Virus record (IMG/VR): IMGVR_UViG_3300042516_002835
Coordinates: 1-27,459 of that record
From: a virus
Reading direction: 5' to 3' (one strand)
Length of the DNA stretch: 27,459 nucleotides
Positions 15,719-24,283 of this stretch are shown piece by piece (the first letter of the stretch is position 1; each line of letters starts with the position of its first letter). The notes beneath the pieces are model-generated. The model was given only the letters and a program-made list of their open reading frames with translations. It made no database searches and was not told the origin of the DNA. Both the position numbers and the translations under genes were made by a program.

Positions 15719-17002
15719 ATGTTTTACATTATTGAACGTTCAGACCAGCTAGAAAAGCTGGGTAGTTTTGGGGACTGTTTCGTCAGTTTCATCCCCAAAA
15801 ACAACAAATACCATCCTGCATTAACTGATTTAAGTTTAGTTTACGTTAGGGATCTTATCAGAACTAAAGGATTTATGCTGTGTATTAATCACAGTGAGTC
15901 ATTTGGTTTAAGTAAAGAAAAAGTTGAATGGTGGTTAGTTAATAACACACAAAAGATGTGGGTGCTAGATAAGAAAGAAGCACTATATTATTTCAATAAA
16001 CCACATAAACTATTTGATGTAAATTTCATTCAGCACACACATAAAGTACCAACTAATTGTAGTGAATTTTACAACAGCAAACATTATGCTTTACCTAATG
16101 TTAATTGCTTAATACCAATCAGCAAACATTATGAAGAGTGGGAAAATACATTTAGCGAGGTATTACCACTGATTCAATCATTCACACCAACTATCCAATT
16201 TGATTTTAACAATAATCATACATCTAATGTATTCTATCAGCTCGAATCAAACGGTATAAAGCTCAATAAAAATTGTTTCATCGATTATTACCAAAGCAAG
16301 ATACCCCACCCAGAATTCAATTTATCTCGCGGAAAAATATACACTCAATACAATCTATATACAACAACATCGCGTCCATCTAACACATTTAACAGCATTA
16401 ATTTTGCAGCACTAAACAAAGATGATGGCGAACGTATGTGTTATCAACCTGAAAATGATATGTTTATTGAAATGGACTTTCAGGGTTATCATCCACGACT
16501 AATTGGTGAATTAATTGGTTTTAATTTTCCTAAAGATAAAAACACATATGATGTATTAGGTGAACTATTAGGCGTAGATAAACAAGCAGCTAAAGAATTA
16601 ACATTCAAACAGTTATATGGTGGTGTATGGAGTGAATATCAATCCAAACCATTCTTTAAGGATGTAAATATGTTTGTAGATGATATGTGGGATACGTACC
16701 AATTTGGAGGAAGATATGAAACTGAAAATAGAACATTCGTATCTGATGCTGACATTAATAGAAATAAACTATTCAATTACATCGTTCAGAGCAAAGAAAC
16801 ATCAACTAATGTTATGTTATTAGAAAAAGTACTTGATTATTTAAAAGATAAAAAAACAAAAATCGTATTATACACCTATGACGCGTTTCTATTTGATTAT
16901 AGCAAAGAAGATGGCGACATATTGCAAGATATAACAGAAATACTTGAATATCCTGTAACTATCAAACAAGGTAATACATATCACGGTTTAACTAAAATAT
17001 AA
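15719..17002 (+). CDS. Compact divergent family A (Pol I-type) DNA polymerase
   Basis: A 427-residue protein with family A motifs at roughly correct spacing. Motif A is IEMDFQGYHPRL with Asp253 (E. coli Pol I D705). The O-helix is K288-x3-K292-x3-F296-x3-Y300-GG, the spacing of R754-K758-F762-Y766. Motif C is LYTYDAF with Asp388 (D882). Upstream, TTTSRPSNTFNSINFAAL matches the T.TGRLSS..PNLQN region. Oddities: the steric-gate Glu is His258, the HDE of motif C is YDA, and motifs A to C span 135 residues instead of 177. The N-terminal 190 residues may be a degenerate exonuclease fold (the expected D-x-E is absent). It is probably the replicative polymerase since SSB, recombinase, FEN and helicase follow, but it could be a specialised or inactive relative. 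Confidence 0.8.
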   Translation: MFYIIERSDQLEKLGSFGDCFVSFIPKNNKYHPALTDLSLVYVRDLIRTKGFMLCINHSESFGLSKEKVEWWLVNNTQKMWVLDKKEALYYFNKPHKLFDVNFIQHTHKVPTNCSEFYNSKHYALPNVNCLIPISKHYEEWENTFSEVLPLIQSFTPTIQFDFNNNHTSNVFYQLESNGIKLNKNCFIDYYQSKIPHPEFNLSRGKIYTQYNLYTTTSRPSNTFNSINFAALNKDDGERMCYQPENDMFIEMDFQGYHPRLIGELIGFNFPKDKNTYDVLGELLGVDKQAAKELTFKQLYGGVWSEYQSKPFFKDVNMFVDDMWDTYQFGGRYETENRTFVSDADINRNKLFNYIVQSKETSTNVMLLEKVLDYLKDKKTKIVLYTYDAFLFDYSKEDGDILQDITEILEYPVTIKQGNTYHGLTKI

Positions 17003-17008
17003 ATATTT

Positions 17009-17428
17009 ATGATAGATAATATATACTTCGATTTGAACAAATTATTTTGCACATTTACTAAGCTTGAAGACCTAGAGAACATTGTTTCTACTATTAATCG
17101 TCGTCACGCAATCTTATACAATAAGATATTCATTCTTGAATCGCCTCAGAGCGATGAATTGATGTGCACATACAACATCGACACAGCTAATTCAGCTGAT
17201 ACACCACTACCAAACACAATATTATTACACCGCAAAAAGGAATCAAATACCTTATACACAATCAATGCTCTTAATACATTAATTAAATCATTGAATAACG
17301 GTGTGTTAGATACAAAGTATATCGTTAATTGGCACGACTATAAAAATAGTATATTGCTAACCAACGGTCCTGATTTACGCAAATTAGACACGGCAATCTA
17401 TAAGATTATAGATTTGTCTGCTCACTAG
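17009..17428 (+). CDS. Unknown protein between polymerase and SSB genes
   Basis: This 139-residue protein is not recognised. It is Asn/Leu/Ile-rich, has no Cys cluster, nucleotide-binding loop or membrane segment, and looks like a mixed alpha/beta domain (NRRHAILYNKIFILESPQ; NTLYTINALNTLIKSLNNG; YIVNWHDYKNSILLTNG). It starts six bases after the polymerase stop and precedes ssb by about 50 bases, so co-regulation with replication is likely. Its ATG overlaps an AATATTTAT motif, too close to act as a promoter for this start. It may be a small replisome accessory protein; this is a guess from position. Confidence 0.65.
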   Translation: MIDNIYFDLNKLFCTFTKLEDLENIVSTINRRHAILYNKIFILESPQSDELMCTYNIDTANSADTPLPNTILLHRKKESNTLYTINALNTLIKSLNNGVLDTKYIVNWHDYKNSILLTNGPDLRKLDTAIYKIIDLSAH

Positions 17429-17460
17429 TTTGGTAGTCTAAATAAGCGTTCGTACATTCA
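17429..17460 (+). promoter_or_regulatory. Weak candidate host-type promoter before ssb
   Basis: TTTG (17429-17432), then 20 bases, then TACATTCA (17453-17460), which has two mismatches to TAnnTTTG. It lies in the 52-base gap before the SSB gene, whose product is needed in high amount. Weak evidence. Confidence 0.25.
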
Positions 17461-17480
17461 AGTTATAAAATAAAACAGTT

Positions 17481-18314
17481 ATGGATTTAAATCTAGCAAA
17501 GCAGAAGCTTGCCGCTGCTCAGAACAAAGGCGGCCAACAACGTGAGAAAATCGATTACACAAAGATTTTCTTTAAACCAAAACCAGGTAAATATGTAGTT
17601 CGTATTCTACCTAACAAGTACGATAAGGCATGGCCTATTCGTGAAGTACAATTCCACTATGGTTTCTCTAAAGGACCAATTTTAGCATTATCAAACTGGG
17701 GTGAAGCTGATCCAATTGCGGATTTCGCTAAAACACTTCGTAAATCATCTGACAAAGAAGATTGGCAATTAGCTAAAAAAATCGAACCAAAATCTCGTTA
17801 TTTCGCTGCAGTAATTGTACGTGGTGAAGAACATTTAGGTGCTCGTTTGTGGGAGTTCGGTAAATTAACAAATGATCAATTAGTAGGAATTGCTGCTGAT
17901 GAAGATTATGGTGATTTTACAGACATTACTGATGGTAGAGATTTTACTATTGATGCAACTGAAGATATCATTGCAGGTAGAAAAGGTATTAAATGTAACA
18001 TTCGTGTTAAACCTAAAACTACACCAATTTCAGAAGATGCTGCTTTAGTAGAAAAGTTACTTAACGAACAACCTGATATCTTGGGTATTAATCGTAGATA
18101 CACTTACGATCAGTTAAAAGATGTGTTAACTAAATGGTTAAATCCTGAAGAGGAAGCAGCCGCTACCGAAGCTCCAATCGCATCTAAAGATGAAGATGAG
18201 GAAGATGATTTCTTAACAGAAATGAACAAACCAGTAGCACCAGCTTACTCTCTAGAAGTACCTGCAGCTAAAACTAGCAACGCAGATAAATTTGATAACC
18301 TATTTAACGACTAA
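17481..18314 (+). CDS. Single-stranded DNA-binding protein (T4 gp32-like)
   Basis: A 277-residue protein with the gp32 arrangement. A short basic N-terminus (LNLAKQKLAAAQNKGGQQ) would be the cooperativity domain. The OB-fold core contains IDYTKIFFKPKPGKYVVRIL, then EVQFHYGFSKGPILALSNWG and SRYFAAVIVRGEEHLGARLW. The C-terminus is highly acidic (SKDEDEEDDFLTEM) and ends in KFDNLFND, the kind of tip that recruits replication and recombination partners. The length is close to T4 gp32 (301). The Cys/His zinc site of T4 gp32 is not seen. It coats ssDNA at the fork; the gene is followed two bases later by the UvsX-like recombinase, its usual functional partner. Confidence 0.85.
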   Translation: MDLNLAKQKLAAAQNKGGQQREKIDYTKIFFKPKPGKYVVRILPNKYDKAWPIREVQFHYGFSKGPILALSNWGEADPIADFAKTLRKSSDKEDWQLAKKIEPKSRYFAAVIVRGEEHLGARLWEFGKLTNDQLVGIAADEDYGDFTDITDGRDFTIDATEDIIAGRKGIKCNIRVKPKTTPISEDAALVEKLLNEQPDILGINRRYTYDQLKDVLTKWLNPEEEAAATEAPIASKDEDEEDDFLTEMNKPVAPAYSLEVPAAKTSNADKFDNLFND

Positions 18315-18316
18315 TC

Positions 18317-19399
18317 ATGGCAAAAAGTAAAGACAGCTTAACGACTGTAGTATCAGAATCGTTAAAAAAATCATTTAACATTGATGCGTTTAAGAAATCT
18401 AAATTCTTAGATCAATCAGTTAAATTTAAACCACAAAGATGGATTAAACTGTCTGAAGCTTTCCAAGATGTCATTTCATTACCTGGTATTCCGATGGGCC
18501 ACATCTCCTTATTACGTGGTCACTCGGATACTGGTAAAACAACAGCAATGTTAGAGGCAGCAGTAGCAGCCCAAAAAATGGGTATTCTACCTGTCTTTAT
18601 CATTACTGAGATGAAGTGGAACTGGGAACACGCTCAACAAATGGGATTCGAAATGGAACCTGTAGTTGACACTGAAACAGGTGAAGTGATTGATTATAAA
18701 GGATTCTTCGTTTATGTAGATAGAGGATCACTTAATACAATTGAAGACGTAGCAGCATTTATAGCTGATATGTTAAGCGAACAAGCAGCAGGTAAATTAC
18801 CATTTGACTTATGTTTCTTCTGGGATTCTGTAGGATCTATTCCTTGTAGATTATCAGTTGAATCTAATAAGAACAACAATGAGTGGAACGCTGGAGCTAT
18901 GTCTCAACAGTTTGGTAACTTTATCAATCAGAAAATTGTATTATCACGTAAAGAAAACCAACCGTATACTAATACGATGGTATGTGTTAATAAGGTGTGG
19001 GTTGCAAAACCAAATTCACCAATGGAACAGCCTAAAATGAAAAATAAAGGCGGTGATACAATGTTCTTTGATTCCTCACTTGTAGTAACATTTGGTAATA
19101 TTTCAAACAGTGGTACTAGTAAGATTAAAGCAACTAAAGACGGTAAAGACGTTGAATTTGCTAAACGTACTAAAATATCAGTTGATAAAAACCACGTTAC
19201 AGGTGTTCAAACAAAAGGTACTGTTACAATGACAGTTCACGGTTTCATTGCTGACGATAAGAAAGCAATTGACCTATATAAGAAAGAACATTCTAAAGAT
19301 TGGTTACAAATTCTAGGTTCAGCTGACTTTGACGTTGTTGAAGAAGATGAAATGGAAGAAAATTTTAAAGAAGTAAATTTAGTAGATGTCGAAGAGTAA
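18317..19399 (+). CDS. uvsX: UvsX/RecA-like recombinase
   Basis: A 360-residue RecA-fold ATPase. Walker A is GHSDTGKTT at residues 68-76; the catalytic-Glu/strand region reads PVFIITEMKWNW; Walker B lies in FDLCFFWDSVGS; an ordered MSQQFGNFINQKIV segment and the L2-like region MKNKGGDTMFFDSSLVVTFG follow. The N-terminal SFNIDAFKKSKFLDQSVKF resembles UvsX proteins. It forms filaments on ssDNA for recombination-dependent replication and repair, with the gp32-like SSB encoded just upstream. The C-terminus is acidic (EEDEMEENFKEVNLVDVEE). It overlaps the next gene by 14 bases. UvsX rather than cellular RecA is favoured by size and neighbourhood. Confidence 0.88.
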   Translation: MAKSKDSLTTVVSESLKKSFNIDAFKKSKFLDQSVKFKPQRWIKLSEAFQDVISLPGIPMGHISLLRGHSDTGKTTAMLEAAVAAQKMGILPVFIITEMKWNWEHAQQMGFEMEPVVDTETGEVIDYKGFFVYVDRGSLNTIEDVAAFIADMLSEQAAGKLPFDLCFFWDSVGSIPCRLSVESNKNNNEWNAGAMSQQFGNFINQKIVLSRKENQPYTNTMVCVNKVWVAKPNSPMEQPKMKNKGGDTMFFDSSLVVTFGNISNSGTSKIKATKDGKDVEFAKRTKISVDKNHVTGVQTKGTVTMTVHGFIADDKKAIDLYKKEHSKDWLQILGSADFDVVEEDEMEENFKEVNLVDVEE

Positions 19400-20414
19400 A
19401 TATGAACAATTACTCACTAACGTACAACCAGACATCAGAAAAGAACTAAGCTCAATTTTAATCATAGACGGCCTCAATACATTCTTGAGGTCGTTTACTA
19501 TGATTAATCATATAAACCCAGATGGACATCACATCGGCGGACTCACTGGCTTTTTAAAGTCAATAGGTTATGCTATCAGAATGGCTGATCCAACTAAAGT
19601 AGTTATTGTATTTGATGGTGTAGGTGGTTCAAACGCTAGGAGAAATCTGTTCCCAGCATATAAAGCAAATCGTAATGTTAATCGCATGACGAATTATTCC
19701 ATTTTTCAGTCTAAAGCTGAAGAACAGGAAAGTATTAACAATCAAATGGAACGCTTAATCCAATACCTTAAGTGTTTACCTGTTACTGTTATCAGCATTG
19801 ATGGATTAGAGGCAGATGATATTATTGGTTATTTAGCTAATAAATTTCAGGCGCATGATGAAACGCAAAACGTAACTATTATGTCTGCTGATAAGGACTT
19901 CCTACAACTAGTATCAGATAAAGTAAACTGCTATTCTCCTACTAAGAAGAAAGTATACACACCAAAAGACGTACTGGAAGAATATGGCGTTACAAGTCAA
20001 AACTTCCTTAACTACAAGGTGTTGATGGGAGATTCAAGTGATAATATACCTGGTGTTACTGGTTTAGGACCTAAAAAACTATTCAAACTATTTCCAGAAT
20101 TAGCAACGGATGCTCAGCTAACAGTAGAAGGTATCATTACTAAAGCAGCAGAAAATATCAACGAAAATAAATTATATTTGTCTGTTGTAGAAAGACGCCA
20201 CCAATTATTTATTAATCATCAATTGATGTCTTTGAATGGTAGTTTCTTATCACCAGAAAATAAACAACTAGTTAAAGAAGCATTTACCAATTCTTATGAA
20301 TTAAATATACCGATATTCCTTCAATTGTATCATAATGATAGATTAGGTGAATCTATTCCCAATGTACAATCGTGGTTATCACAATTATTTGGTTATCCAA
20401 ATTCCTTTAAATAA
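19386..20414 (+). CDS. FEN-type 5'-3' exonuclease / RNase H (T4 rnh-like)
   Basis: A 342-residue protein with the PIN/FEN nuclease acidic motifs in order: ILIIDGLNTFLRSF, then VVIVFDGVGGSNARRNLFPA (the Arg/Lys arch region follows in YKANRNVN), SIDGLEADDIIGYLA, IMSADKDFLQLVS, and the helix-hairpin-helix GDSSDNIPGVTGLGPKKLFK. It would remove RNA primers and flaps on the lagging strand, a task needed because the polymerase encoded nearby lacks this domain. The length is a little above T4 RNase H (305). It overlaps the recombinase gene and is followed by a small unknown gene and the helicase. Confidence 0.9.
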   Translation: MSKSKYEQLLTNVQPDIRKELSSILIIDGLNTFLRSFTMINHINPDGHHIGGLTGFLKSIGYAIRMADPTKVVIVFDGVGGSNARRNLFPAYKANRNVNRMTNYSIFQSKAEEQESINNQMERLIQYLKCLPVTVISIDGLEADDIIGYLANKFQAHDETQNVTIMSADKDFLQLVSDKVNCYSPTKKKVYTPKDVLEEYGVTSQNFLNYKVLMGDSSDNIPGVTGLGPKKLFKLFPELATDAQLTVEGIITKAAENINENKLYLSVVERRHQLFINHQLMSLNGSFLSPENKQLVKEAFTNSYELNIPIFLQLYHNDRLGESIPNVQSWLSQLFGYPNSFK

Positions 20415-20435
20415 ATTTAGACAAACAAATAAGTT

Positions 20436-20651
20436 ATGGAACAACAAACAGGAGAACTAACCGTAATGCAAAGGTTAAGATTAGAAATACAAAATTATTG
20501 CGGAGATCAAATTTTTAAAGACATATATCAAGATTTATTTGATAAAGCAATACAGGATGATATTGAACAAATAAAAGATGTTTATGATAGAGGTAAAGAA
20601 AATGCACCCTTAAACTTATCACTATTTTTTGAAGTCCCTGATAATAAATAA
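20436..20651 (+). CDS. Small unknown protein before the helicase gene
   Basis: This 71-residue acidic protein is not recognised. It looks mainly helical (VMQRLRLEIQNYCGDQIFKD; YQDLFDKAIQDDIEQIKDVY) with a short C-terminal tail (LNLSLFFEVPDNK). No nucleotide-binding or metal motif is visible. The start has the recurring GTTATG context. It lies 18 bases upstream of the replicative helicase, so it could be a helicase-associated or regulatory factor; this is inferred from position only. Confidence 0.6.
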   Translation: MEQQTGELTVMQRLRLEIQNYCGDQIFKDIYQDLFDKAIQDDIEQIKDVYDRGKENAPLNLSLFFEVPDNK

Positions 20652-20669
20652 AAATTAAACAAGTTACGA

Positions 20670-22046
20670 ATGACAACTCTCCAAAAATTAAATCAGTACG
20701 GACCCGTATTCCAAGTAAAAGTATTAGGAGCTTTATTAACACAAAGACAATTCCTAATTAACATTATAGATTCACTCGATTCAGAATACTTTGAATCATC
20801 AGCACACAAGTGGGTTATTGAGTATATTCAAAAATACTTTAGTGAATATCACACAACACCAACTGTAGAAACATTATCTATTGAAGTAAAGAAGATTGAA
20901 AATGAAGTACTAAGAATATCAATTGCTGAGGCGCTAAGAGAAGCATATAAAATGTCTGATCAAAGTGATCTAGAATGGGTTGAAAATGAATTTAGTACAT
21001 TCTGTCGTAACCAGCAAGTTAAGAAAGCAATTTTAGGTTCGGTTCAGTTACTTGAAATGAATGATTTTGAAAGTATCTTACAGCTAATCAGTAAAGCAGT
21101 TAATGCAGGTGAAGATAAAACAATAGGATTGGATTATAACTTAGATATCGAAGCTAGATACCGTGAAGATGATAGAAACTGTATTCCATTCCCTTGGCCT
21201 GTATTTAATGAAATAACACAAGGTGGTTATGGTAAAGGTGATTTAGTATTAGTATTCGGCAATCCTGGAGGTGGTAAGTCATGGGCTATTACAGCAATGG
21301 GAGCTTATGCCGCAGCATTAGGGTATAATGTAGTACACTATTCACTTGAATTAGGTGAAGGTTATGTTGGTAAAAGATACGATGCTATTTTCTCTGGTAT
21401 TGATGTTGATAAACTACATTTACACCGTAAAGAAGTAGATGAAATTGTAGGTAAAGTAAAAGGTAAGGTTATTATCAAAGAATACCCACCTAAGAGAGCA
21501 TCATTCGATGTAATTGAAGCACACTTACAACAATTAGAACATCAAAATGACTTTAAACCAGATTTAATCATTATTGACTATCTAGATTACATGCGTACAC
21601 GTTCTAGAAAAGAACGTAAAGAAGAAATTGATGATGTTTATGTTGCTGCTAAAGCATTCGCTAAAGAAAAAGGTATACCTGTAGTATCACCATCACAAGC
21701 AAATAGAGGCGCTGCTAAATCAGATATCATTGAAGGTGATAACGCAGCTGGTTCATATGAAAAAATTATGATTGGTGATATTATATTATCATTAGCTCGT
21801 AAACGTAAAGATAAAATTGAAGGAACTGGCAACTGGCATATTATGAAAAATCGTTATGGTGCTGATGGTATGACATTTAGATCTAGAATTAATACATCAA
21901 ATGGATATATTGATATAGATCAAAGCCCAGTTGATGACGATGATATTGAAACTGGTTCCCAAAATAAAGCTGTGAACGATTTTTCAAGTGTGGGTGCAGA
22001 AGAAAGGCAACTTCTCCAACAAAAGTTTTTCAAACTTGATTCTTAG
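20670..22046 (+). CDS. DnaB-like replicative helicase (T4 gp41-like)
   Basis: A 458-residue RecA-fold hexameric helicase. The N-terminal domain (about residues 1-150) is helical as in DnaB/gp41. Walker A is GNPGGGKS at residues 197-204, preceded by NEITQGGYGKGDLVLVFG. The catalytic region VVHYSLELGEGYVGKRYDAI fits motif H1a, Walker B is LIIIDYLDYM, and the motif H3-like VVSPSQANRGAAKSD and arginine-finger region IMKNRYGADGMTF follow. It unwinds the fork on the lagging strand. No primase is encoded in this window, so it must be supplied elsewhere. A candidate promoter and the thioredoxin gene follow directly. Confidence 0.92.
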   Translation: MTTLQKLNQYGPVFQVKVLGALLTQRQFLINIIDSLDSEYFESSAHKWVIEYIQKYFSEYHTTPTVETLSIEVKKIENEVLRISIAEALREAYKMSDQSDLEWVENEFSTFCRNQQVKKAILGSVQLLEMNDFESILQLISKAVNAGEDKTIGLDYNLDIEARYREDDRNCIPFPWPVFNEITQGGYGKGDLVLVFGNPGGGKSWAITAMGAYAAALGYNVVHYSLELGEGYVGKRYDAIFSGIDVDKLHLHRKEVDEIVGKVKGKVIIKEYPPKRASFDVIEAHLQQLEHQNDFKPDLIIIDYLDYMRTRSRKERKEEIDDVYVAAKAFAKEKGIPVVSPSQANRGAAKSDIIEGDNAAGSYEKIMIGDIILSLARKRKDKIEGTGNWHIMKNRYGADGMTFRSRINTSNGYIDIDQSPVDDDDIETGSQNKAVNDFSSVGAEERQLLQQKFFKLDS

Positions 22047-22068
22047 ACAAGGTATATACTATATTTAT
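22036..22068 (+). promoter_or_regulatory. Candidate promoter before thioredoxin
   Basis: TTG at 22036-22038, then 21 bases, then TATATTTA (22060-22067; TAnnTTT pattern). The same bases contain the recurring ATATTTAT (22061-22068). The thioredoxin ATG is 19 bases downstream. It could be a host-type promoter or the phage late element. Confidence 0.4.
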
Positions 22069-22087
22069 AACTACAACAACAAAAATT

Positions 22088-22348
22088 ATGATAAAGGTTA
22101 AACGATTCACGGCTACATGGTGTGGCCCATGTAAAGTTCTTGCTCCTGTATTCGAACAAATACAAGCAAGTTTTCCAGATGTTACATTCGAAACAATAGA
22201 TGTTGACGAAAATAGAGAAGCGGCACAAGAAAATTTTGTAACCTCAATTCCTACCGTTATATTTGAGAAAGACGGAGTAGCAAAACAACGTTTTACTGGT
22301 GCTCAACCAAAATCTATATACATAGATACTATTAACTCACTAAAATAA
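22088..22348 (+). CDS. Thioredoxin
   Basis: An 86-residue minimal thioredoxin. The active site WCGPC is at residues 11-15, preceded by FTATW, with PVFEQIQASFPDVTFETIDV following and the cis-Pro loop VTSIPTVIF. It lacks the extra N-terminal strand/helix of the E. coli protein (108 residues), as expected of phage thioredoxins and glutaredoxins. The gene lies 13 bases before a class II ribonucleotide reductase with a C-terminal Cys pair, so it most likely re-reduces that enzyme. Confidence 0.93.
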   Translation: MIKVKRFTATWCGPCKVLAPVFEQIQASFPDVTFETIDVDENREAAQENFVTSIPTVIFEKDGVAKQRFTGAQPKSIYIDTINSLK

Positions 22349-22361
22349 AAATTAAAAGAAA

Positions 22362-24212
22362 ATGGATGTAACGCAAGAAATTCTTAGCGAAATTACAACG
22401 TACATGAAGTACGCTAAGTATGTGCCTGAATTGAAAAGAAGAGAAACATGGGAAGAACTAGTTACGAGAAACAAAGAAATGCATCAAACTAAATTTCCAC
22501 AACTAAAAAATGAAATCGAAGAAGCTTATAGATTGGTCTATGCTAAGAAAGTATTACCATCAATGCGTAGCTTACAGTTCGCGGGTAAGCCCATTGAACT
22601 TAATAATGCTCGTATATTTAATTGCAGTTTTCTGCCTATTGATGATTGGCGCTCGTTCAGCGAAATAATGTTCTTATTATTGAGCGGATGCGGAGTAGGA
22701 TACTCAGTACAAACACATCACGTAGATCAACTACCTGAAATTAAGGTACCAACCAAACAAAAAAGATACCTAATAGGCGACAGTATTGAAGGATGGGCTG
22801 ATGCTGTGAGAATGCTTTGTAAAGCGTATTTTACGGGTGCTCCTTTGCCTTTATTCGACTTTAGAGACATTAGAGCTAAAGGCGCTCAGTTGATCACTGT
22901 AGGTGGTAAAGCACCTGGTCCTGAACCATTAAAAGAATGTTTATTCAATTTACAAAAAGTATTTGATCGTAAACAAAACGGTGATAAATTAACATCAATC
23001 GATGCTCATGATATGGCTTGCCATATTGCAGATGCAGTATTATCTGGTGGTATCAGACGTGCAGCATTAATCTCATTATTCAACTTGGATGATGAAGCAA
23101 TGTTAACTTGCAAATTCGGAAATTGGTGGGAAGAAAATCCACAAAGAGGACGTGCTAACAACTCTGCAGTTGTAATGCGTCATAAAATTGATGAAGAAGA
23201 ATTCTTCAAATTATGGAAGAAAATTGAATTAAGTGGATCTGGAGAACCAGGTATCTACTTCAGCAATGATAAAGATTGGGGTACTAACCCATGTTGTGAA
23301 ATTGCTTTACGCCCTTATCAGTTCTGTAACTTATGTGAAGTAAACGTTTCAAATGTTGAATCACAAGAAGATTTAAACGAAAGAGTACGTGTAGGTGCCT
23401 TTATTGGTACATTACAAGCAGCATATACTGACTTCCATTACTTAAGAGAAATCTGGCGTAAAACAACTGAAAAAGACGCTTTACTAGGTGTTGGTATGAC
23501 TGGTATTGGTTCAGGTGTAATTTTAAATTACGACTTAAAGAAAGCAGCTGATTTAGCTAAAGAAGAAAATGCAAGAGTAGCTGATATCATTGGTATTAAT
23601 AAAGCAGCTCGTGTAACTACAGTTAAACCATCAGGTACTAGTTCATTAGTATTAGGTACAGCAAGTGGTATTCATGCTTGGCACAATGATTACTACATCA
23701 GACGTATTCGTGTAGGTAAGAATGAAGCTATCTATTCTTACTTAGCAGCTAACCACCCCGAATTAGTAGAAGATGATTTCTTCAAACCAACAATTCAAGC
23801 TGTAATTTCAGTACCACAACGTGCTCCACAAGGATCAATTTTAAGAACTGAAAACGTAATTGATATGTTAGAGCGTGTTAAACGTTTCAACGTACAATGG
23901 GTTAAAAAAGGTCATAGAAAAGGTGCCAACACAAACAACGTATCTGCTACAGTATCAATTCAAGAAAATGAATGGGAACAAGTAGGACAATGGATGTGGG
24001 AAAATAGAAATACATTCAATGGCTTATCAGTATTACCTTACTTTGGAGGTAGTTATACACAAGCTCCATTCGAAGATATTACTGAAGAAAAATTCAATGA
24101 GATGGCTCAACATCTACATTCAATTGACTTAAGTAAGGTTGTTGAATTTAGTGACGAAACTGCACTAATGGATCAAGCAGCTTGTGCTGGTGGTGCATGT
24201 GAAATTGTATAA
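22362..24212 (+). CDS. Class II (adenosylcobalamin-dependent) ribonucleotide reductase, monomeric RTPR type
   Basis: A 616-residue reductase that makes dNTPs for phage DNA synthesis. Key residues fit Lactobacillus leichmannii RTPR: Cys88 in ARIFNCSF (its C119); N309-x-C311-x-E313 in TNPCCEIALR (N406, C408 thiyl, E410); Cys322 (C419, same spacing of 11); PSGTSSLVLGTASGIHAWH; and a C-terminal CAGGACEIV with Cys608 and Cys613 (the shuttle pair C731/C736, same spacing). It is about 120 residues shorter than that enzyme. No small subunit or activase gene is visible, in line with class II chemistry; cobalamin would come from host or environment. Thioredoxin is encoded just upstream. Confidence 0.9.
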   Translation: MDVTQEILSEITTYMKYAKYVPELKRRETWEELVTRNKEMHQTKFPQLKNEIEEAYRLVYAKKVLPSMRSLQFAGKPIELNNARIFNCSFLPIDDWRSFSEIMFLLLSGCGVGYSVQTHHVDQLPEIKVPTKQKRYLIGDSIEGWADAVRMLCKAYFTGAPLPLFDFRDIRAKGAQLITVGGKAPGPEPLKECLFNLQKVFDRKQNGDKLTSIDAHDMACHIADAVLSGGIRRAALISLFNLDDEAMLTCKFGNWWEENPQRGRANNSAVVMRHKIDEEEFFKLWKKIELSGSGEPGIYFSNDKDWGTNPCCEIALRPYQFCNLCEVNVSNVESQEDLNERVRVGAFIGTLQAAYTDFHYLREIWRKTTEKDALLGVGMTGIGSGVILNYDLKKAADLAKEENARVADIIGINKAARVTTVKPSGTSSLVLGTASGIHAWHNDYYIRRIRVGKNEAIYSYLAANHPELVEDDFFKPTIQAVISVPQRAPQGSILRTENVIDMLERVKRFNVQWVKKGHRKGANTNNVSATVSIQENEWEQVGQWMWENRNTFNGLSVLPYFGGSYTQAPFEDITEEKFNEMAQHLHSIDLSKVVEFSDETALMDQAACAGGACEIV

Positions 24213-24214
24213 AA

Positions 24215-24283
24215 ATGAGTCATGATAATCTAGTACAAAACATAATAAGTGGAATGTACGGAAGCATAAAAGGAAATAGATGA
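24215..24283 (+). CDS. Tiny 22-residue ORF coupled to the DUF5522-like gene
   Basis: Two bases after the reductase stop, an ATG opens 22 codons (MSHDNLVQNIISGMYGSIKG...) that end in a TGA overlapping the next ATG (ATGA). Coupling and filling of an otherwise empty gap are the only support. It may merely be a translational relay or leader. Confidence 0.3.
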   Translation: MSHDNLVQNIISGMYGSIKGNR

